From: Pseudomonas putida
GTDB lineage: Bacteria > Pseudomonadota > Gammaproteobacteria > Pseudomonadales > Pseudomonadaceae
Assembly: GCF_001941965.1 (NCBI RefSeq)
Contig: NZ_MKZO01000013.1
Location: 62,001-126,000 of the forward strand
Reading direction: 5' to 3'
DNA length: 64,000 nt
In this document: in pieces, positions 46,390 through 56,568 of the stretch
Position numbering within the stretch: position 1 is the first letter of the stretch
Layout of the letters: each line of letters starts with the position of its first letter
Program-made: the position numbers and the translations under genes
The notes under the pieces: generated by a model
Databases searched by the model: none
Told to the model about the DNA's origin: nothing
What the model saw: only the letters and a program-made list of their open reading frames with translations

Positions 46390-47319
46390 ATGGCCACCCT
46401 GACTTCTGGCGACCCCTTGTCGCCTGCGCGCAAACGCCCCCTCGCCCTGCGTTGGTCCACCTGGTTGGTGACGGCCGCCGTGATCGGCTACGGCGTGGCC
46501 ATCGCCATGCATTGGGATGACCGCGGCCTGCTGTGGCTGCAGGAGCGTTTCGAGAGCCAGGTGGCGCAGAAGGCCAGCGTCTGGTTGCCGGACTACCAGG
46601 TCGATATCGATGCCAAGGTGCTGCCTGGCATGGAGGACGATGAAGCCTCCGACCTGTCCTACGACCCGCAGCGCAAAACCCTGTTCGCGGTGATGGGCAA
46701 GAATCCCTTCCTGGTCGAGCTGAACCTCGACGGCGACGTGCTGCGCAAGATGCCGCTGCATGGCTGGGCCAACCCGGAGGGCGTCGCGGTGCTGGCGGAC
46801 GGCCGCCTGGCGATTACCGACGAGCGTCAGCACAGCCTGACCCTGGTCAGCCTCGATGCCGCCACGACCGAGCTGAATATCAAGGACTTCCCGCAATACG
46901 ACCTCGGTCCTTCGGATAACCAGAACAAGGGTTTCGAAGGGATTGCCTGGGACCCTGCGCAGCAGCGCCTGATCCTCGGTGAAGAGCGTCCGCCGAAGCT
47001 GTTCACCTGGCGTACCGACGGTCGTTCGGCGCTGACCGGGACCAAGCAGGAGCTGGCCAACGACGACCTCGACCTGCGCAACCTGTCCGGCCTTGGCGTC
47101 GACCCGCGTACCGGGCATCTGCTGGTGCTGTCGGCGGACTCCAACATGCTTCTGGAGCTGGACGGGAAGGGCGAGCAGGTCAGCTTCATGACCCTGCTCG
47201 GCGGCTTCAATGGCCTGAAGAAGCGCATCCCTCGCGCCGAAGGCGTGGCCATGGATGAAGCGGGCACCCTGTACATGGTCAGCGAGCCGGACCTGTTCTA
47301 TCGCTTTCGCAAGGAATGA
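46390..47319 (+). CDS. SdiA-regulated (YjiK-type) domain protein, copy A
   Basis: 309 aa. One N-terminal membrane segment (WLVTAAVIGYGVAIAMHW, residues 27-44), then a periplasmic beta-propeller-like domain with repeating blades: DLSYDPQRKTLFAVMGKNP, NPEGVAVLADGRLAITDE, NKGFEGIAWDPAQQRLIL, NLSGLGVDPRTGHLLVLS, AEGVAMDEAGTLYMVSEPDL. The name comes from E. coli yjiK; function is unknown. It has a tandem paralogue 94 bases downstream. Confidence 0.82.
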   Translation: MATLTSGDPLSPARKRPLALRWSTWLVTAAVIGYGVAIAMHWDDRGLLWLQERFESQVAQKASVWLPDYQVDIDAKVLPGMEDDEASDLSYDPQRKTLFAVMGKNPFLVELNLDGDVLRKMPLHGWANPEGVAVLADGRLAITDERQHSLTLVSLDAATTELNIKDFPQYDLGPSDNQNKGFEGIAWDPAQQRLILGEERPPKLFTWRTDGRSALTGTKQELANDDLDLRNLSGLGVDPRTGHLLVLSADSNMLLELDGKGEQVSFMTLLGGFNGLKKRIPRAEGVAMDEAGTLYMVSEPDLFYRFRKE

Positions 47320-47413
47320 CCGGAAGATTTTTTTCCGATAGTGGCATTAAGCTTCACTTCAGCTGGCTATGGTGAGATTCAGGCCGTTCCGTTTCCTGCC
47401 TGAGTCCTTGCCG

Positions 47414-48313
47414 ATGCGCCTGCGTTTCTTCCTGCTTTTCCTGCTTGCTGCCTTGCTGGCCGTCCTGGCCTATGCCGGGCAGCATTACCGCCTGTACGAG
47501 CGCGGCTGGTTCAACCTGAAAACCTGGATGCAACCGGCCGAGCAGAGCATCGGGCTGGATCGCTATCGCGTGGTGATCGAGGCCAGGGTCATCGATGGCC
47601 TGGCCGACGACCTGTCGGCCCTGACCTACGACCCTGACCGCAACAGCCTGTTTACCGTGACCAACCAGAATCCGGAGCTGATCGAGCTGTCGCTGGACGG
47701 CCGCATCCTGCGTCGCGTGCCGCTGACCGGGTTCGGCGACCCTGAGGCGGTGGAGTATGTCGGGCGCGACAGTTATGTGATCACCGATGAGCGTCAGCAG
47801 CGTCTGATCCGGGTGCGGCTGACGGCGGACACGCCGTTTCTCGATGCCAAGGATGCCGAGCAACTGACCCTGGGTATCGGGCTCAACGGTAACAAGGGCT
47901 TCGAGGGGCTGGCCTGGGACCAGCAGGGCAAGCGCCTGTTCGTGGCCAAGGAACGTGATCCGATGCTGATCTACGAGGTGCATGGTTTCCCCCATGACAA
48001 CCCGCAGCAGCCGTTCGCGGTGCATGTGGTGCAGGATCAGAAGCGTGATTCGCGGTTGTTCGTGCGGGATCTGTCGAGCTTGCAGTTCGACGAGCGCAGC
48101 GGGCATCTGCTGGCCTTGTCGGACGAGTCGAAGCTGGTGCTGGAGCTGGATGTGCAGGGGCGGCCGGTGGGTAGCCTGTCACTGCGCAAGGGGTTCCAGG
48201 GCTTGAAGCAGAGCGTGCCGCAGGCGGAGGGGATCGCCATGGACGGGGACGGGACGCTGTACCTGGTGAGTGAGCCGAACCTGTTCTATGTCTTCAGGAA
48301 GGTTGTTGATTAA
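47414..48313 (+). CDS. SdiA-regulated (YjiK-type) domain protein, copy B
   Basis: 299 aa, clear paralogue of the previous gene with the same blade signatures (DLSALTYDPDRNSLFTVTNQ, NKGFEGLAWDQQGKRLFVAK, DLSSLQFDERSGHLLALSDE, AEGIAMDGDGTLYLVSEPNL). N-terminal anchor RLRFFLLFLLAALLAVLAYA. Start ATG 47414 places the anchor at the very N-terminus; ATG 47369 is possible. Probably an outward-facing propeller, ligand unknown. Confidence 0.82.
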   Translation: MRLRFFLLFLLAALLAVLAYAGQHYRLYERGWFNLKTWMQPAEQSIGLDRYRVVIEARVIDGLADDLSALTYDPDRNSLFTVTNQNPELIELSLDGRILRRVPLTGFGDPEAVEYVGRDSYVITDERQQRLIRVRLTADTPFLDAKDAEQLTLGIGLNGNKGFEGLAWDQQGKRLFVAKERDPMLIYEVHGFPHDNPQQPFAVHVVQDQKRDSRLFVRDLSSLQFDERSGHLLALSDESKLVLELDVQGRPVGSLSLRKGFQGLKQSVPQAEGIAMDGDGTLYLVSEPNLFYVFRKVVD

Positions 48314-48318
48314 GCCAC

Positions 48319-48402
48319 GGGCCTCATCGCTGGCAAGCCAGCTCCCACAGGGTTCGCGGTGCATGCGGTCCCTGTGGGAGCTGGCTTGCCAGCGATGAGG
48401 CC
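48319..48402. repeat. REPIN copy 8
   Basis: Inverted REP pair between the convergent SdiA-regulated paralogue and rpiA. Left arm GGGCCTCATCGCTGGC, right arm ending GCGATGAGGCC. Confidence 0.95.
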
Positions 48403-48422
48403 AGCAGCTACAGCGAAGATCT

Positions 48423-49094
48423 TCAGGCCTTGAGGGTCTTCACGCCTTCACTGGTCCCCAGCAGCAGCAAATCCGCCGGACGCGCCGCGAACAGGCCATT
48501 GGTGACCACGCCGACGATCGCATTGATCTGCGCTTCCAGCTCCACCGGGTTGGTGATCTGCAGGTTGTGCACGTCGATGATGATGTTGCCGTTATCGGTC
48601 ACCACACCCTCGCGGTACACCGGATCGCCACCCAGCTTTACCAGTTGGCGTGCCACATGGCTGCGGGCCATCGGGATCACTTCCACCGGCAGCGGGAACG
48701 CGCCCAGTACCGGCACCAGCTTGCTGGCGTCGGCGATGCAGATGAAGGTCTTGGCCACTGCCGCGACGATCTTCTCGCGGGTCAGGGCCGCGCCGCCGCC
48801 CTTGATCAGGTTCAGGTGCTCGTCGCTCTCGTCGGCGCCGTCGACATAGAACTCCAGCTCGCTGACGGTGTTCAGCTCATAGACCGGGATGCCATGGCCC
48901 TTGAGGCGCGCGGCAGTGGCTTCGGAGCTGGCCACGGCGCCGTCGAAGGCGGTCTTGTGCTGGGCCAGGGCGTCGATGAAGCAGTTGGCGGTCGAGCCGG
49001 TGCCGACGCCGATGATGCTCTTGGCATCCAGGCTCGGCAGGATGAAATCGACAGCGGCCTGGGCGACGGCCTGTTTGAGTTGGTCCTGGGTCAT
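48423..49094 (-). CDS. rpiA: Ribose-5-phosphate isomerase A
   Basis: 223 aa. Interconverts ribose-5-phosphate and ribulose-5-phosphate. [15 protein letters not shown] near residue 29, DGADESD (catalytic Asp) near 84 and [11 protein letters not shown] (catalytic Glu) near 94 are all intact. Start [10 protein letters not shown] at 49094. Divergent from ilvA, as in other pseudomonads. Confidence 0.96.
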   Translation of the reverse strand: MTQDQLKQAVAQAAVDFILPSLDAKSIIGVGTGSTANCFIDALAQHKTAFDGAVASSEATAARLKGHGIPVYELNTVSELEFYVDGADESDEHLNLIKGGGAALTREKIVAAVAKTFICIADASKLVPVLGAFPLPVEVIPMARSHVARQLVKLGGDPVYREGVVTDNGNIIIDVHNLQITNPVELEAQINAIVGVVTNGLFAARPADLLLLGTSEGVKTLKA

Positions 49095-49131
49095 GCGGGC
49101 TCCGAAGCGGGGGAGTATCGTGAAGCCGGGC

Positions 49132-49137
49132 ATTATA
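49132..49137 (-). promoter_or_regulatory. -10 box of rpiA
   Basis: On the minus strand the hexamer is TATAAT, a perfect consensus, 38 bases before the rpiA start. The -35 is not clear. Confidence 0.5.
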
Positions 49138-49227
49138 GCGGCTAAAACCCCTGACTTGCTGTGGTCGCCCGACAAGGCGCTGCGGTAGACTCCGATCCCC
49201 CGTCCAGCCGCCCGTGATGCCCTCCCG

Positions 49228-50742
49228 ATGCTCGAACAGTACGTCAAGAAGATCCTCACCTCGCGCGTTTATGACGTCGCCGTGGAAACCCCCCTGCAAG
49301 CCGCCAACCAGCTGAGCAAGCGCCTGGGCAACCAGATCCTGCTCAAGCGCGAGGACCTGCAGCCGGTGTTCTCCTTCAAGATCCGCGGCGCCTACAACAA
49401 GCTGGCGCAGTTGAGCGAGGAAGAACGTGCACGTGGCGTGGTCACCGCGTCGGCCGGCAACCATGCCCAGGGCCTGGCCCTGGCGGCGCGGGAAATGGGG
49501 GTGAAGGCAACCATCGTGATGCCGCGCACCACCCCGGAGATCAAGGTCGAGGGCGTGCGTTCCCGGGGCGGCAAGGTGGTCCTGCACGGTGACTCCTTCC
49601 CGGAAGCGCTGGCCTACTCGCTGAAACTGGTCGAGGAAAAGGGCTTCGTCTATGTCCACCCCTATGACGACCCGCACACCATCGCCGGCCAGGGCACCGT
49701 GGCCATGGAGATCCTGCGCCAGCACCCGGGCCGCCTGGACGCGATCTTCGTGCCGGTCGGCGGCGGCGGGCTGATCGCCGGCATCGCGGCCTACGTCAAA
49801 TACCTGCGCCCCGAGATCAGGATCATCGGCGTCGAGCCTGACGACTCCAACTGCCTGCAGGCCGCCATGGCCGCCGGCGAGCGGGTGATCCTGCCGCAGG
49901 TCGGGCTGTTCGCCGACGGCGTGGCCGTGGCGCAGATCGGCCAGCACACCTTCGATATCTGCAAGGTCCACGTCGATGAGGTGATCACCGTCAGCACCGA
50001 CGAGATCTGCGCGGCGATCAAGGACATCTACGACGATACCCGTTCGATCACCGAACCAGCCGGCGCCCTGGGCGTCGCCGGGATCAAGAAATACGTGGAA
50101 CAGCACGGCCTGAGCGGCCAGACCCTGGTGGCCATCGACTCCGGCGCCAACGTCAACTTCGACCGCCTGCGCCATGTCGCCGAGCGCGCCGAGCTGGGCG
50201 AGGGCCGCGAAGCCATCATCGCGGTGACCATTCCCGAGCAGCCGGGCAGCTTCAAGGCGTTCTGCGAGGCCATCGGCAAGCGCCAGATCACCGAATTCAA
50301 CTACCGTTACCACAGCGGCAGCGAAGCGCACATCTTCGTCGGCGTGCAGACCCACCCGGACAACGACCCGCGCAGTGCGCTGATCGAGCAATTGACGGAA
50401 AAGGGCTTCCCGGTCACCGACCTGACCGACAACGAACTGGCCAAGCTGCATATCCGCCATATGGTCGGCGGCCATGCGGCGGGGGTCAGCGACGAACTGG
50501 TCCTGCGCTTCGAGTTCCCGGAGCGGCCGGGGGCGCTGTTCAACTTCCTCAACAAGCTGGGCGGGCGCTGGAATATCTCGATGTTCCACTACCGCAACCA
50601 TGGCGCGGCGGATGGTCGCGTGGTGGCCGGCCTGCAGGTGCCGGAAGACGAGCGCCACCTGGTGCCCGGGGCCTTGGCGAAGATCGGCTATCCATACTGG
50701 GACGAGACCGATAACCCGGCGTACCGGCTGTTCCTCGGCTGA
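49228..50742 (+). CDS. ilvA: Threonine ammonia-lyase (threonine deaminase), biosynthetic
   Basis: 504 aa. PLP lysine K51 in [11 protein letters not shown]; glycine loop VGGGGLIAG for phosphate. Two C-terminal ACT-like domains ([20 protein letters not shown] and [20 protein letters not shown]) for isoleucine/valine control, so this is the biosynthetic form. Makes 2-oxobutanoate for isoleucine. Confidence 0.95.
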   Translation: MLEQYVKKILTSRVYDVAVETPLQAANQLSKRLGNQILLKREDLQPVFSFKIRGAYNKLAQLSEEERARGVVTASAGNHAQGLALAAREMGVKATIVMPRTTPEIKVEGVRSRGGKVVLHGDSFPEALAYSLKLVEEKGFVYVHPYDDPHTIAGQGTVAMEILRQHPGRLDAIFVPVGGGGLIAGIAAYVKYLRPEIRIIGVEPDDSNCLQAAMAAGERVILPQVGLFADGVAVAQIGQHTFDICKVHVDEVITVSTDEICAAIKDIYDDTRSITEPAGALGVAGIKKYVEQHGLSGQTLVAIDSGANVNFDRLRHVAERAELGEGREAIIAVTIPEQPGSFKAFCEAIGKRQITEFNYRYHSGSEAHIFVGVQTHPDNDPRSALIEQLTEKGFPVTDLTDNELAKLHIRHMVGGHAAGVSDELVLRFEFPERPGALFNFLNKLGGRWNISMFHYRNHGAADGRVVAGLQVPEDERHLVPGALAKIGYPYWDETDNPAYRLFLG

Positions 50743-50782
50743 GGGGCTACGCTTTGAGCAACGCCCCGAGGAAATCGCCGCC

Positions 50783-51211
50783 ATGGAACCACTGACCGCC
50801 CTGAAAACCGCCCATGTGCTGGCCACCGTGCTGCTGCTCGGCAGTGCGCTGGGCCTGGCGGTCTGGACCTGGAGGGCCCGGCATGCGGGCGATGCGGCGG
50901 TCTACGGGCGACTGCTGGCGCGTCCGCAGGGCTTTCTCTGGCTATTGATGGGGATCTGCCTGGTGAGCATGCCGTTCACCGGCTGGTGGCTGGTCCACCT
51001 GGTGGGCTGGCCGCTGGGGCAGACCTGGGTGCTGGGCTCGAGCCTGCTGTATACCGTCGGCGCGCTGGCCTGGTTCTGGTTGCTGGCCCGGGTCAACCGC
51101 CTGAGAACCGCGCCGGGCGCGGGCAAACTGCAGTTCACCCTGGCCCTGGCGCTGTTCAGCGGCCTGTGTTTCATCGCCATCGCCGGCCTGATGGGCGCCA
51201 AGCCGGTCTGA
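50783..51211 (+). CDS. DUF2269-type four-helix membrane protein
   Basis: 142 aa with four hydrophobic segments: LKTAHVLATVLLLGSALGLAVW, FLWLLMGICLVSMPFTGWW, WVLGSSLLYTVGALAWFWLL and FTLALALFSGLCFIAIAGLMG. The KTAHVLA start is typical of DUF2269. Inner membrane, function unknown. 40 bases after ilvA; converges with the HAD gene (9 bases between). Confidence 0.8.
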   Translation: MEPLTALKTAHVLATVLLLGSALGLAVWTWRARHAGDAAVYGRLLARPQGFLWLLMGICLVSMPFTGWWLVHLVGWPLGQTWVLGSSLLYTVGALAWFWLLARVNRLRTAPGAGKLQFTLALALFSGLCFIAIAGLMGAKPV

Positions 51212-51220
51212 CGCTTCGTC

Positions 51221-51877
51221 TCAATCGCGCAGGCTGATCACCGGCCAGCCGCGCTTCTCGGCTTCGGCGCGCAGGTTCGGGTCGGGATCGACCGCCACCG
51301 GGTTGTCCACCTGCTCCAGCAGCGGCAGATCGTTCATCGAGTCGCTGTAGAAGTAGCTGCCTTCAAGATTCAGCTTGTTCTCTTCCAGCCAGCGGTTCAG
51401 GCGGGTCACCTTGCCTTCGCGGAAGCACGGCACGTCGATGCTGCGCCCGGTGTAGCGGCCGTCGACCAGCTCGCACTCGGTGGCCAGCAGGGTTTCAACC
51501 TCCAGGCGTTTGGCGATCGGCCCGGTGATGAAGCGGTTGGTGGCGGTGATGATCACCAGCTTGTCGCCAGCATCGCGGTGCTTCTTCAGCAGGGCCAGGG
51601 CCTTGGGCAGGATGATCGGTTCGACGCAGTCACGCATGAAGTCGCCATGCCATTCGTCGAGCTGGGCCATCTCGGTGGTGGCCAGGATCTCCAGGCTGAA
51701 GTTCAGGTAGGCCTGCAGGTCCAGCTTGCCGGCCAGGTAGTCCTGGTAGAAGGCGTCGTTGCGGTTCTGGTACTCCACCGGGTCGAGAATGCCGCGGGCG
51801 CACAGGTAATCGCCCCACGCGTGGTCGCTGTCGCCGCCGAGGAGGGTGTTGTCCAGATCGAATAAAGCCAGGCGCAT
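51221..51877 (-). CDS. HAD-IB family phosphatase (SerB-like)
   Basis: 218 aa. Motif [10 protein letters not shown] with nucleophile Asp7, motif [11 protein letters not shown], motif III lysine near REGKVTRL and motif [16 protein letters not shown]. Resembles phosphoserine/phosphohistidinol phosphatases; the helical cap between motifs I and II suggests a small phosphate substrate. Start MRLALFD at 51877 just behind a 10-bp inverted repeat. Confidence 0.9.
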   Translation of the reverse strand: MRLALFDLDNTLLGGDSDHAWGDYLCARGILDPVEYQNRNDAFYQDYLAGKLDLQAYLNFSLEILATTEMAQLDEWHGDFMRDCVEPIILPKALALLKKHRDAGDKLVIITATNRFITGPIAKRLEVETLLATECELVDGRYTGRSIDVPCFREGKVTRLNRWLEENKLNLEGSYFYSDSMNDLPLLEQVDNPVAVDPDPNLRAEAEKRGWPVISLRD

Positions 51878-51900
51878 TGAAGAGTCACTCGCATAACATC

Positions 51901-51930
51901 TGAAAAGTCCCACAGAATACGGACTTTTCA
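51901..51930. promoter_or_regulatory. Exact 10-bp inverted repeat between the HAD gene and rppH
   Basis: TGAAAAGTCC (51901-51910), exactly 10 bases spacer, GGACTTTTCA (51921-51930). Both flanking genes are transcribed away, so it is not a terminator. It fits an operator dyad with half-site spacing of two helical turns (20 bp), or a hairpin in the HAD leader. Confidence 0.55.
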
Positions 51931-52020
51931 CAACGCTGCACATAAGGTATGGCGGGCGCGTTGCTGGCCTTGCAGGCTTTGTGGAACAATGCGGCGACAT
52001 GCGTTTGCGAGGTTGCTGCC

Positions 52021-52500
52021 GTGATCGACCCCGATGGTTTTCGCCCCAATGTCGGGATCATTCTGACGAATGATCTTGGGCAGGTGCTATGGGCCCGGCG
52101 AATCAACCAGGATGCCTGGCAGTTTCCACAAGGGGGAATCAACCCCAATGAAACACCGGAAGATGCTCTGTACCGCGAGTTGAATGAAGAAGTAGGCCTT
52201 GAGCGTCAGGACGTGGAAATACTTGCCTGCACCCGTGGCTGGTTGCGTTATCGTTTACCCCAACGTCTGGTCCGTACCCACAGCCAACCGCTGTGCATCG
52301 GCCAGAAACAGAAGTGGTTCCTGCTGCGGCTGGTTTCCAACGAGCAGCGGGTGCGGATGGATCTCACCGGCAAACCGGAGTTCGATGGCTGGCGCTGGGT
52401 CAGCTATTGGTATCCGCTGGGCCAGGTGGTGACATTCAAGCGCGAAGTGTACCGCCGCGCGCTCAAAGAGCTTGCCCCGCGCCTGCTGGCGCGCGACTGA
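52021..52500 (+). CDS. rppH: RNA pyrophosphohydrolase
   Basis: 159 aa. Nudix box in [23 protein letters not shown] (residues 38-60). Removes pyrophosphate from the 5' end of transcripts, triggering RNase E decay. Start is GTG 52021 ([14 protein letters not shown] after the initiator). Followed by ptsP after 22 bases, the conserved rppH-ptsP pair. Confidence 0.95.
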   Translation: MIDPDGFRPNVGIILTNDLGQVLWARRINQDAWQFPQGGINPNETPEDALYRELNEEVGLERQDVEILACTRGWLRYRLPQRLVRTHSQPLCIGQKQKWFLLRLVSNEQRVRMDLTGKPEFDGWRWVSYWYPLGQVVTFKREVYRRALKELAPRLLARD

Positions 52501-52522
52501 CGACGGAGTTCGACCCCGAGCC

Positions 52523-54787
52523 ATGCTCAATACGCTGCGCAAGATCGTCCAGGAAGTTAACTCCGCCAAGGATCTCAAGACGGCGTTGGGGATCATTGTC
52601 TTGCGCGTCAAAGAGGCCATGGGCAGCCAGGTCTGCTCGGTCTACCTGCTCGACCCGGAAACCAACCGTTTCGTCCTGATGGCCACCGAAGGCCTGAACA
52701 AGCGCTCCATCGGCAAGGTCAGCATGGCGCCGAACGAGGGCCTGGTGGGCCTGGTCGGCACGCGGGAAGAACCGCTTAACCTGGAAAACGCCGCCGACCA
52801 CCCGCGCTACCGCTACTTTGCCGAGACCGGCGAGGAGCGTTTCGCCTCCTTCCTCGGTGCGCCGATCATCCACCACCGTCGCGTGGTCGGGGTCCTGGTC
52901 ATCCAGCAAAAGGAGCGGCGCCAGTTCGACGAGGGCGAGGAAGCCTTCCTGGTCACCATGAGCGCGCAGCTCGCCGGGGTTATCGCCCACGCCGAGGCCA
53001 CCGGCTCGATCCGCGGCCTGGGCCGCCAGGGCAAGGGTATCCAGGAAGCCAAGTTCGTTGGTGTGCCGGGTTCGCCGGGCGCTGCCGTGGGTACCGCGGT
53101 GGTCATGCTGCCGCCGGCCGATCTCGATGTGGTGCCGGACAAGACCGTCACCGACATCGACGCTGAACTCAAACTCTTCAACAACGCCCTCGAGGGCGTG
53201 CGCAGCGACATGCGCACCCTGTCGGCCAAGCTGGCGACCCAGCTGCGGCCGGAGGAACGGGCGTTGTTCGACGTCTACCTGATGATGCTCGACGACGCGG
53301 CCCTGGGCGGCGAAGTGGTCGAGGTCATCAAGACCGGCCAGTGGGCCCAGGGTGCCCTGCGCCAGGTGGTCGGCGAGCACGTCAACCGCTTCGAGCTGAT
53401 GGACGACGCCTACCTGCGCGAACGGGCTTCGGACGTGAAGGACCTCGGCCGGCGCCTGCTGGCCTACCTCCAGGAAGCCCGCCAGCTTTCGTTGGTCTAC
53501 CCGGACAACACCATCCTCGTCAGTGAAGAACTGACCCCGGCGATGCTCGGCGAAGTGCCGGAAGGCAAGCTGGCGGGCCTGATCTCGGTACTGGGTTCGG
53601 GCAACTCCCACGTGGCGATCCTCGCCCGGGCCATGGGCATTCCCACGGTGATGGGCCTGGTCGACCTGCCGTATTCCAAGGTCGACGGCATCCAGATGAT
53701 CGTCGACGGCTACAAGGGCGACGTCTACACCAACCCCAGCGAGGTGCTGCGCAAGCAATACGCCGATGTGGTCGAGGAGGAGCGCCAGCTGGCCCAGGGC
53801 CTCGATGCCCTGCGCGAACTGCCGTGCGAAACCACCGACGGCCACCGCATGCCGCTGTGGGTCAACACCGGCCTGCTCGCCGACGTGGCGCGGGCGCAGC
53901 AGCGTGGCGCCGAGGGCGTTGGCCTGTACCGCACCGAAGTGCCGTTCATGATCAACCAGCGCTTCCCCAGCGAGAAGGAACAGCTGGCGATCTACCGCGA
54001 ACAGCTGGCGGCCTTCCATCCGCTGCCGGTGACCATGCGCAGCCTGGATATCGGTGGCGACAAGGCGCTCTCGTACTTCCCGATCAAGGAAGACAACCCG
54101 TTCCTCGGCTGGCGCGGTATCCGCGTCACCCTCGACCACCCGGAAATCTTCCTGGTGCAGACCCGCGCCATGCTCAAGGCCAGCGAAGGCCTGAACAACC
54201 TGCGCATCCTGCTGCCGATGATCTCCGGGATTCACGAGCTGGAAGAGGCCTTGCACCTGATCCACCGTGCCTGGGGCGAAGTGCGTGACGAAGGCACCGA
54301 CGTGCCGATGCCGCCGGTGGGGGTGATGGTGGAGATTCCTGCCGCCGTGTACCAGACCAAGGAATTGGCGCGCCAGGTGGACTTCCTCTCGGTCGGTTCC
54401 AACGACCTGACCCAGTACCTGCTGGCGGTGGACCGCAACAACCCGCGGGTCGCCGACCTCTACGACTACCTGCACCCGGCGGTGCTCCAGGCCTTGCAGC
54501 ACGTCGTGACGGCGGCCCATGCCGAAGGCAAGCCGGTGAGTATCTGCGGCGAAATGGCCGGCGACCCGGCGGCGGCGGTGCTGCTGATGGCGATGGGCTT
54601 CGACAGCCTGTCGATGAACGCCACCAACCTGCCGAAGGTCAAGTGGATGCTGCGCCAGATCAGCATGGGCAAATCCAAGGAGATGCTGGCGCAGGTGATG
54701 GAGATCGATAACCCGCAGGTTATCCACAGTACCTTGCACCTGGCCCTGAAGAACCTGGGGCTGTCGCGGATGATCAATCCGCACTGA
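52523..54787 (+). CDS. ptsP: Phosphoenolpyruvate-protein phosphotransferase PtsP (EI-Ntr)
   Basis: 754 aa. N-terminal GAF domain (residues 1-160, KDLKTALGIIVLRVKEAMG onward), then the EI part: phospho-histidine H363 in GSGNSHVAILARAMGIP, and PEP-binding TIM barrel with GLYRTEVPFMI, GWRGIRV and CGEMAGD (Cys). First member of the nitrogen phosphotransferase chain to NPr and EIIA-Ntr, which regulates potassium, carbon/nitrogen balance and, in pseudomonads, polyhydroxyalkanoate and virulence traits. Confidence 0.95.
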   Translation: MLNTLRKIVQEVNSAKDLKTALGIIVLRVKEAMGSQVCSVYLLDPETNRFVLMATEGLNKRSIGKVSMAPNEGLVGLVGTREEPLNLENAADHPRYRYFAETGEERFASFLGAPIIHHRRVVGVLVIQQKERRQFDEGEEAFLVTMSAQLAGVIAHAEATGSIRGLGRQGKGIQEAKFVGVPGSPGAAVGTAVVMLPPADLDVVPDKTVTDIDAELKLFNNALEGVRSDMRTLSAKLATQLRPEERALFDVYLMMLDDAALGGEVVEVIKTGQWAQGALRQVVGEHVNRFELMDDAYLRERASDVKDLGRRLLAYLQEARQLSLVYPDNTILVSEELTPAMLGEVPEGKLAGLISVLGSGNSHVAILARAMGIPTVMGLVDLPYSKVDGIQMIVDGYKGDVYTNPSEVLRKQYADVVEEERQLAQGLDALRELPCETTDGHRMPLWVNTGLLADVARAQQRGAEGVGLYRTEVPFMINQRFPSEKEQLAIYREQLAAFHPLPVTMRSLDIGGDKALSYFPIKEDNPFLGWRGIRVTLDHPEIFLVQTRAMLKASEGLNNLRILLPMISGIHELEEALHLIHRAWGEVRDEGTDVPMPPVGVMVEIPAAVYQTKELARQVDFLSVGSNDLTQYLLAVDRNNPRVADLYDYLHPAVLQALQHVVTAAHAEGKPVSICGEMAGDPAAAVLLMAMGFDSLSMNATNLPKVKWMLRQISMGKSKEMLAQVMEIDNPQVIHSTLHLALKNLGLSRMINPH

Positions 54788-54801
54788 TTTGTGTCGCTCT
54801 C

Positions 54802-54890
54802 AAGGGCCTCATCGCTGGCAAGCCAGCTCCCACAAGGACCGCGTGCACCGCTGAACCTGTGGGAGCTGGCTTGCCAGCGATGAGGCCCTC
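54802..54890. repeat. REPIN copy 9
   Basis: Inverted REP pair between the convergent ptsP and NRDE genes: AAGGGCCTCATCGCTGGC at the left and GCGATGAGGCCCTC at the right. It starts 14 bases after ptsP and ends 4 bases before the NRDE stop. Confidence 0.95.
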
Positions 54891-54894
54891 AGCT

Positions 54895-55638
54895 TCACAG
54901 CACCAATTCGACCTCGCCCAGATGCCCCCCAAACGGCCCAAAACTCCTTTCCACCAGCCTGCGCCGCCCATCTGCCTCAACCACCAGCACCGTACTCGCC
55001 CGAGTCCCATAATTCTGGCTGGCAATGAACACACTGGAGAGCAACCGCTCGGTCGCCAACCCGACCCCGGTACTGGGCAGCTCCCCATCCGCCGCCTGCC
55101 GGCCATCCCCCAGCAGTTCGAACAGGTCTTCCAGTTGCGGATCATCCAGCCGCTCCCGCAACCCTTCCCGCGCCTTCACCAGCTTCGGCCATGGCGTATC
55201 CAGCGCCGCATTCGATAGCCCATACACCCCGGCCTCCAGCATCCTCGGCGCACCACCCGCATGCAGATACCCCAACTGCGCGGCATCCCCGACCAGCAGG
55301 TTGAACCCCGAATAAAGCCCCGCCTCGCCAGCCACCTTCTGCAGATAGGCCTCGACCGACAGCTCCCCGCGCAGATACCCCGCCACCAGCTCGCCCCGCG
55401 ACCTGGCGCCCAGCGCCTGCCCCGGATCGCGAATATTGGTCAGCGCCGCGAACCGCCCCTGCGGCCCCACGCCCAGCCAGGTACCGCCGGCTTCCAGGTC
55501 GCGCCCGGCATGCACCCCGGGCACCTCGTCCCAGGCGGCCAGGGCCTGGGTCGGGCGGGCATAGAACTCGTCACGGTTGGCCGCGACGATCAGCGGCCGG
55601 GCATGCCCCGGGCGCCAGGCGAAAACGATCAGGCACAT
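54895..55638 (-). CDS. NRDE family protein (TANGO2-like)
   Basis: 247 aa. Begins MCLIVFAW, with Cys2 as the possible Ntn-type N-terminal nucleophile, and carries the name-giving ANRDEFYARP near residue 20; GTWLGVGPQGRFAALTN follows. Related to human TANGO2, linked to lipid or heme handling. Start 55638 is required to place Cys at position 2. Confidence 0.88.
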   Translation of the reverse strand: MCLIVFAWRPGHARPLIVAANRDEFYARPTQALAAWDEVPGVHAGRDLEAGGTWLGVGPQGRFAALTNIRDPGQALGARSRGELVAGYLRGELSVEAYLQKVAGEAGLYSGFNLLVGDAAQLGYLHAGGAPRMLEAGVYGLSNAALDTPWPKLVKAREGLRERLDDPQLEDLFELLGDGRQAADGELPSTGVGLATERLLSSVFIASQNYGTRASTVLVVEADGRRRLVERSFGPFGGHLGEVELVL

Positions 55639-55771
55639 CGTGTGTCCCATTCTCTTGTCGGTGATGCCTCACTCTACCTCAGACGGTCCTGACAAGGTCT
55701 TCATCCGCCTTTAGTGGAGGCGAGTGCCCGGCTTCCGTTACCATGCCGGACTGAATTTTCCGGGGGCAACA

Positions 55772-56554
55772 ATGGAATTCGTGCTCTACCTGCTACTGGG
55801 CGCCTGTGCGGGCGTGCTGGCCGGGCTGTTCGGCGTCGGTGGCGGGATCATCATCGTGCCGGTGCTGGTGTTCAGCTTCACCCTGCAGGGCTTCGACGCT
55901 TCCGTGCTGACCCACCTGGCCGTCGGCACCTCGCTGGCGACCATCGTCTTCACCTCGATCAACGCCATCAGCGAGCACCATCGCAAGGGCGCGGTGCAGT
56001 GGCCGATCTTCGCCTGGATGACCCTGGGTATCCTGATCGGCGCCGTCATCGGCTCAAAGACCGCCTCGCTGATCCAGGGTCCGTTGCTGCAGAAGATCAT
56101 CGGCGTGTTCGCCCTGCTGGTCGCCGTGCAGATGACCCTGGACCTCAAGCCCAAGGCCAGCCGCGGCGTGCCCGGCAAGGTCGGCCTGACCCTGGCGGGC
56201 AGCGTGGTAGGCTGGGCTTCGGCGATCTTCGGCATCGGTGGCGGCTCGCTGACCGTGCCGTTCCTGACCTGGCGCAGCCTGCCGATGCAGCAGGCGGTGG
56301 CGACCTCGTCGGCCTGCGGCCTGCCGATCGCTTTGGTCAGCGCCTTGAGTTTCATGCTGCTGGGCTGGCACGAAGAGCACCTGCCGCCCCATAGTCTCGG
56401 CTTCGTCTACCTGCCGGCACTGATCGGCATTGCTGTCACCAGCATGTTTTTTGCCCGTTTCGGCGCACGCCTGGCGCACAAATTGTCGCCGCGCCTGCTC
56501 AAACGCCTGTTCGCCGCGCTGCTGTTCTGTGTCGGCCTGAGCTTTTTGCTTTAA
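55772..56554 (+). CDS. TauE/SafE family transporter
   Basis: 260 aa, seven to eight membrane segments in two homologous halves, each starting with a Gly-rich loop: [17 protein letters not shown] and [16 protein letters not shown]. The family exports sulfite, sulfoacetate or related anions; the substrate here is unknown. ATG 55772 follows GGGGGCAACA. 14 bases before lgt, so likely co-transcribed. Confidence 0.9.
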   Translation: MEFVLYLLLGACAGVLAGLFGVGGGIIIVPVLVFSFTLQGFDASVLTHLAVGTSLATIVFTSINAISEHHRKGAVQWPIFAWMTLGILIGAVIGSKTASLIQGPLLQKIIGVFALLVAVQMTLDLKPKASRGVPGKVGLTLAGSVVGWASAIFGIGGGSLTVPFLTWRSLPMQQAVATSSACGLPIALVSALSFMLLGWHEEHLPPHSLGFVYLPALIGIAVTSMFFARFGARLAHKLSPRLLKRLFAALLFCVGLSFLL

Positions 56555-56568
56555 CGAGAGGAGTCACC

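Noticed and set aside
52463..54784. 773-codon open frame on the minus strand
   Set aside because: It is antisense to ptsP across its whole length, His/Gln/Gly/Val-rich and without recognisable domains.
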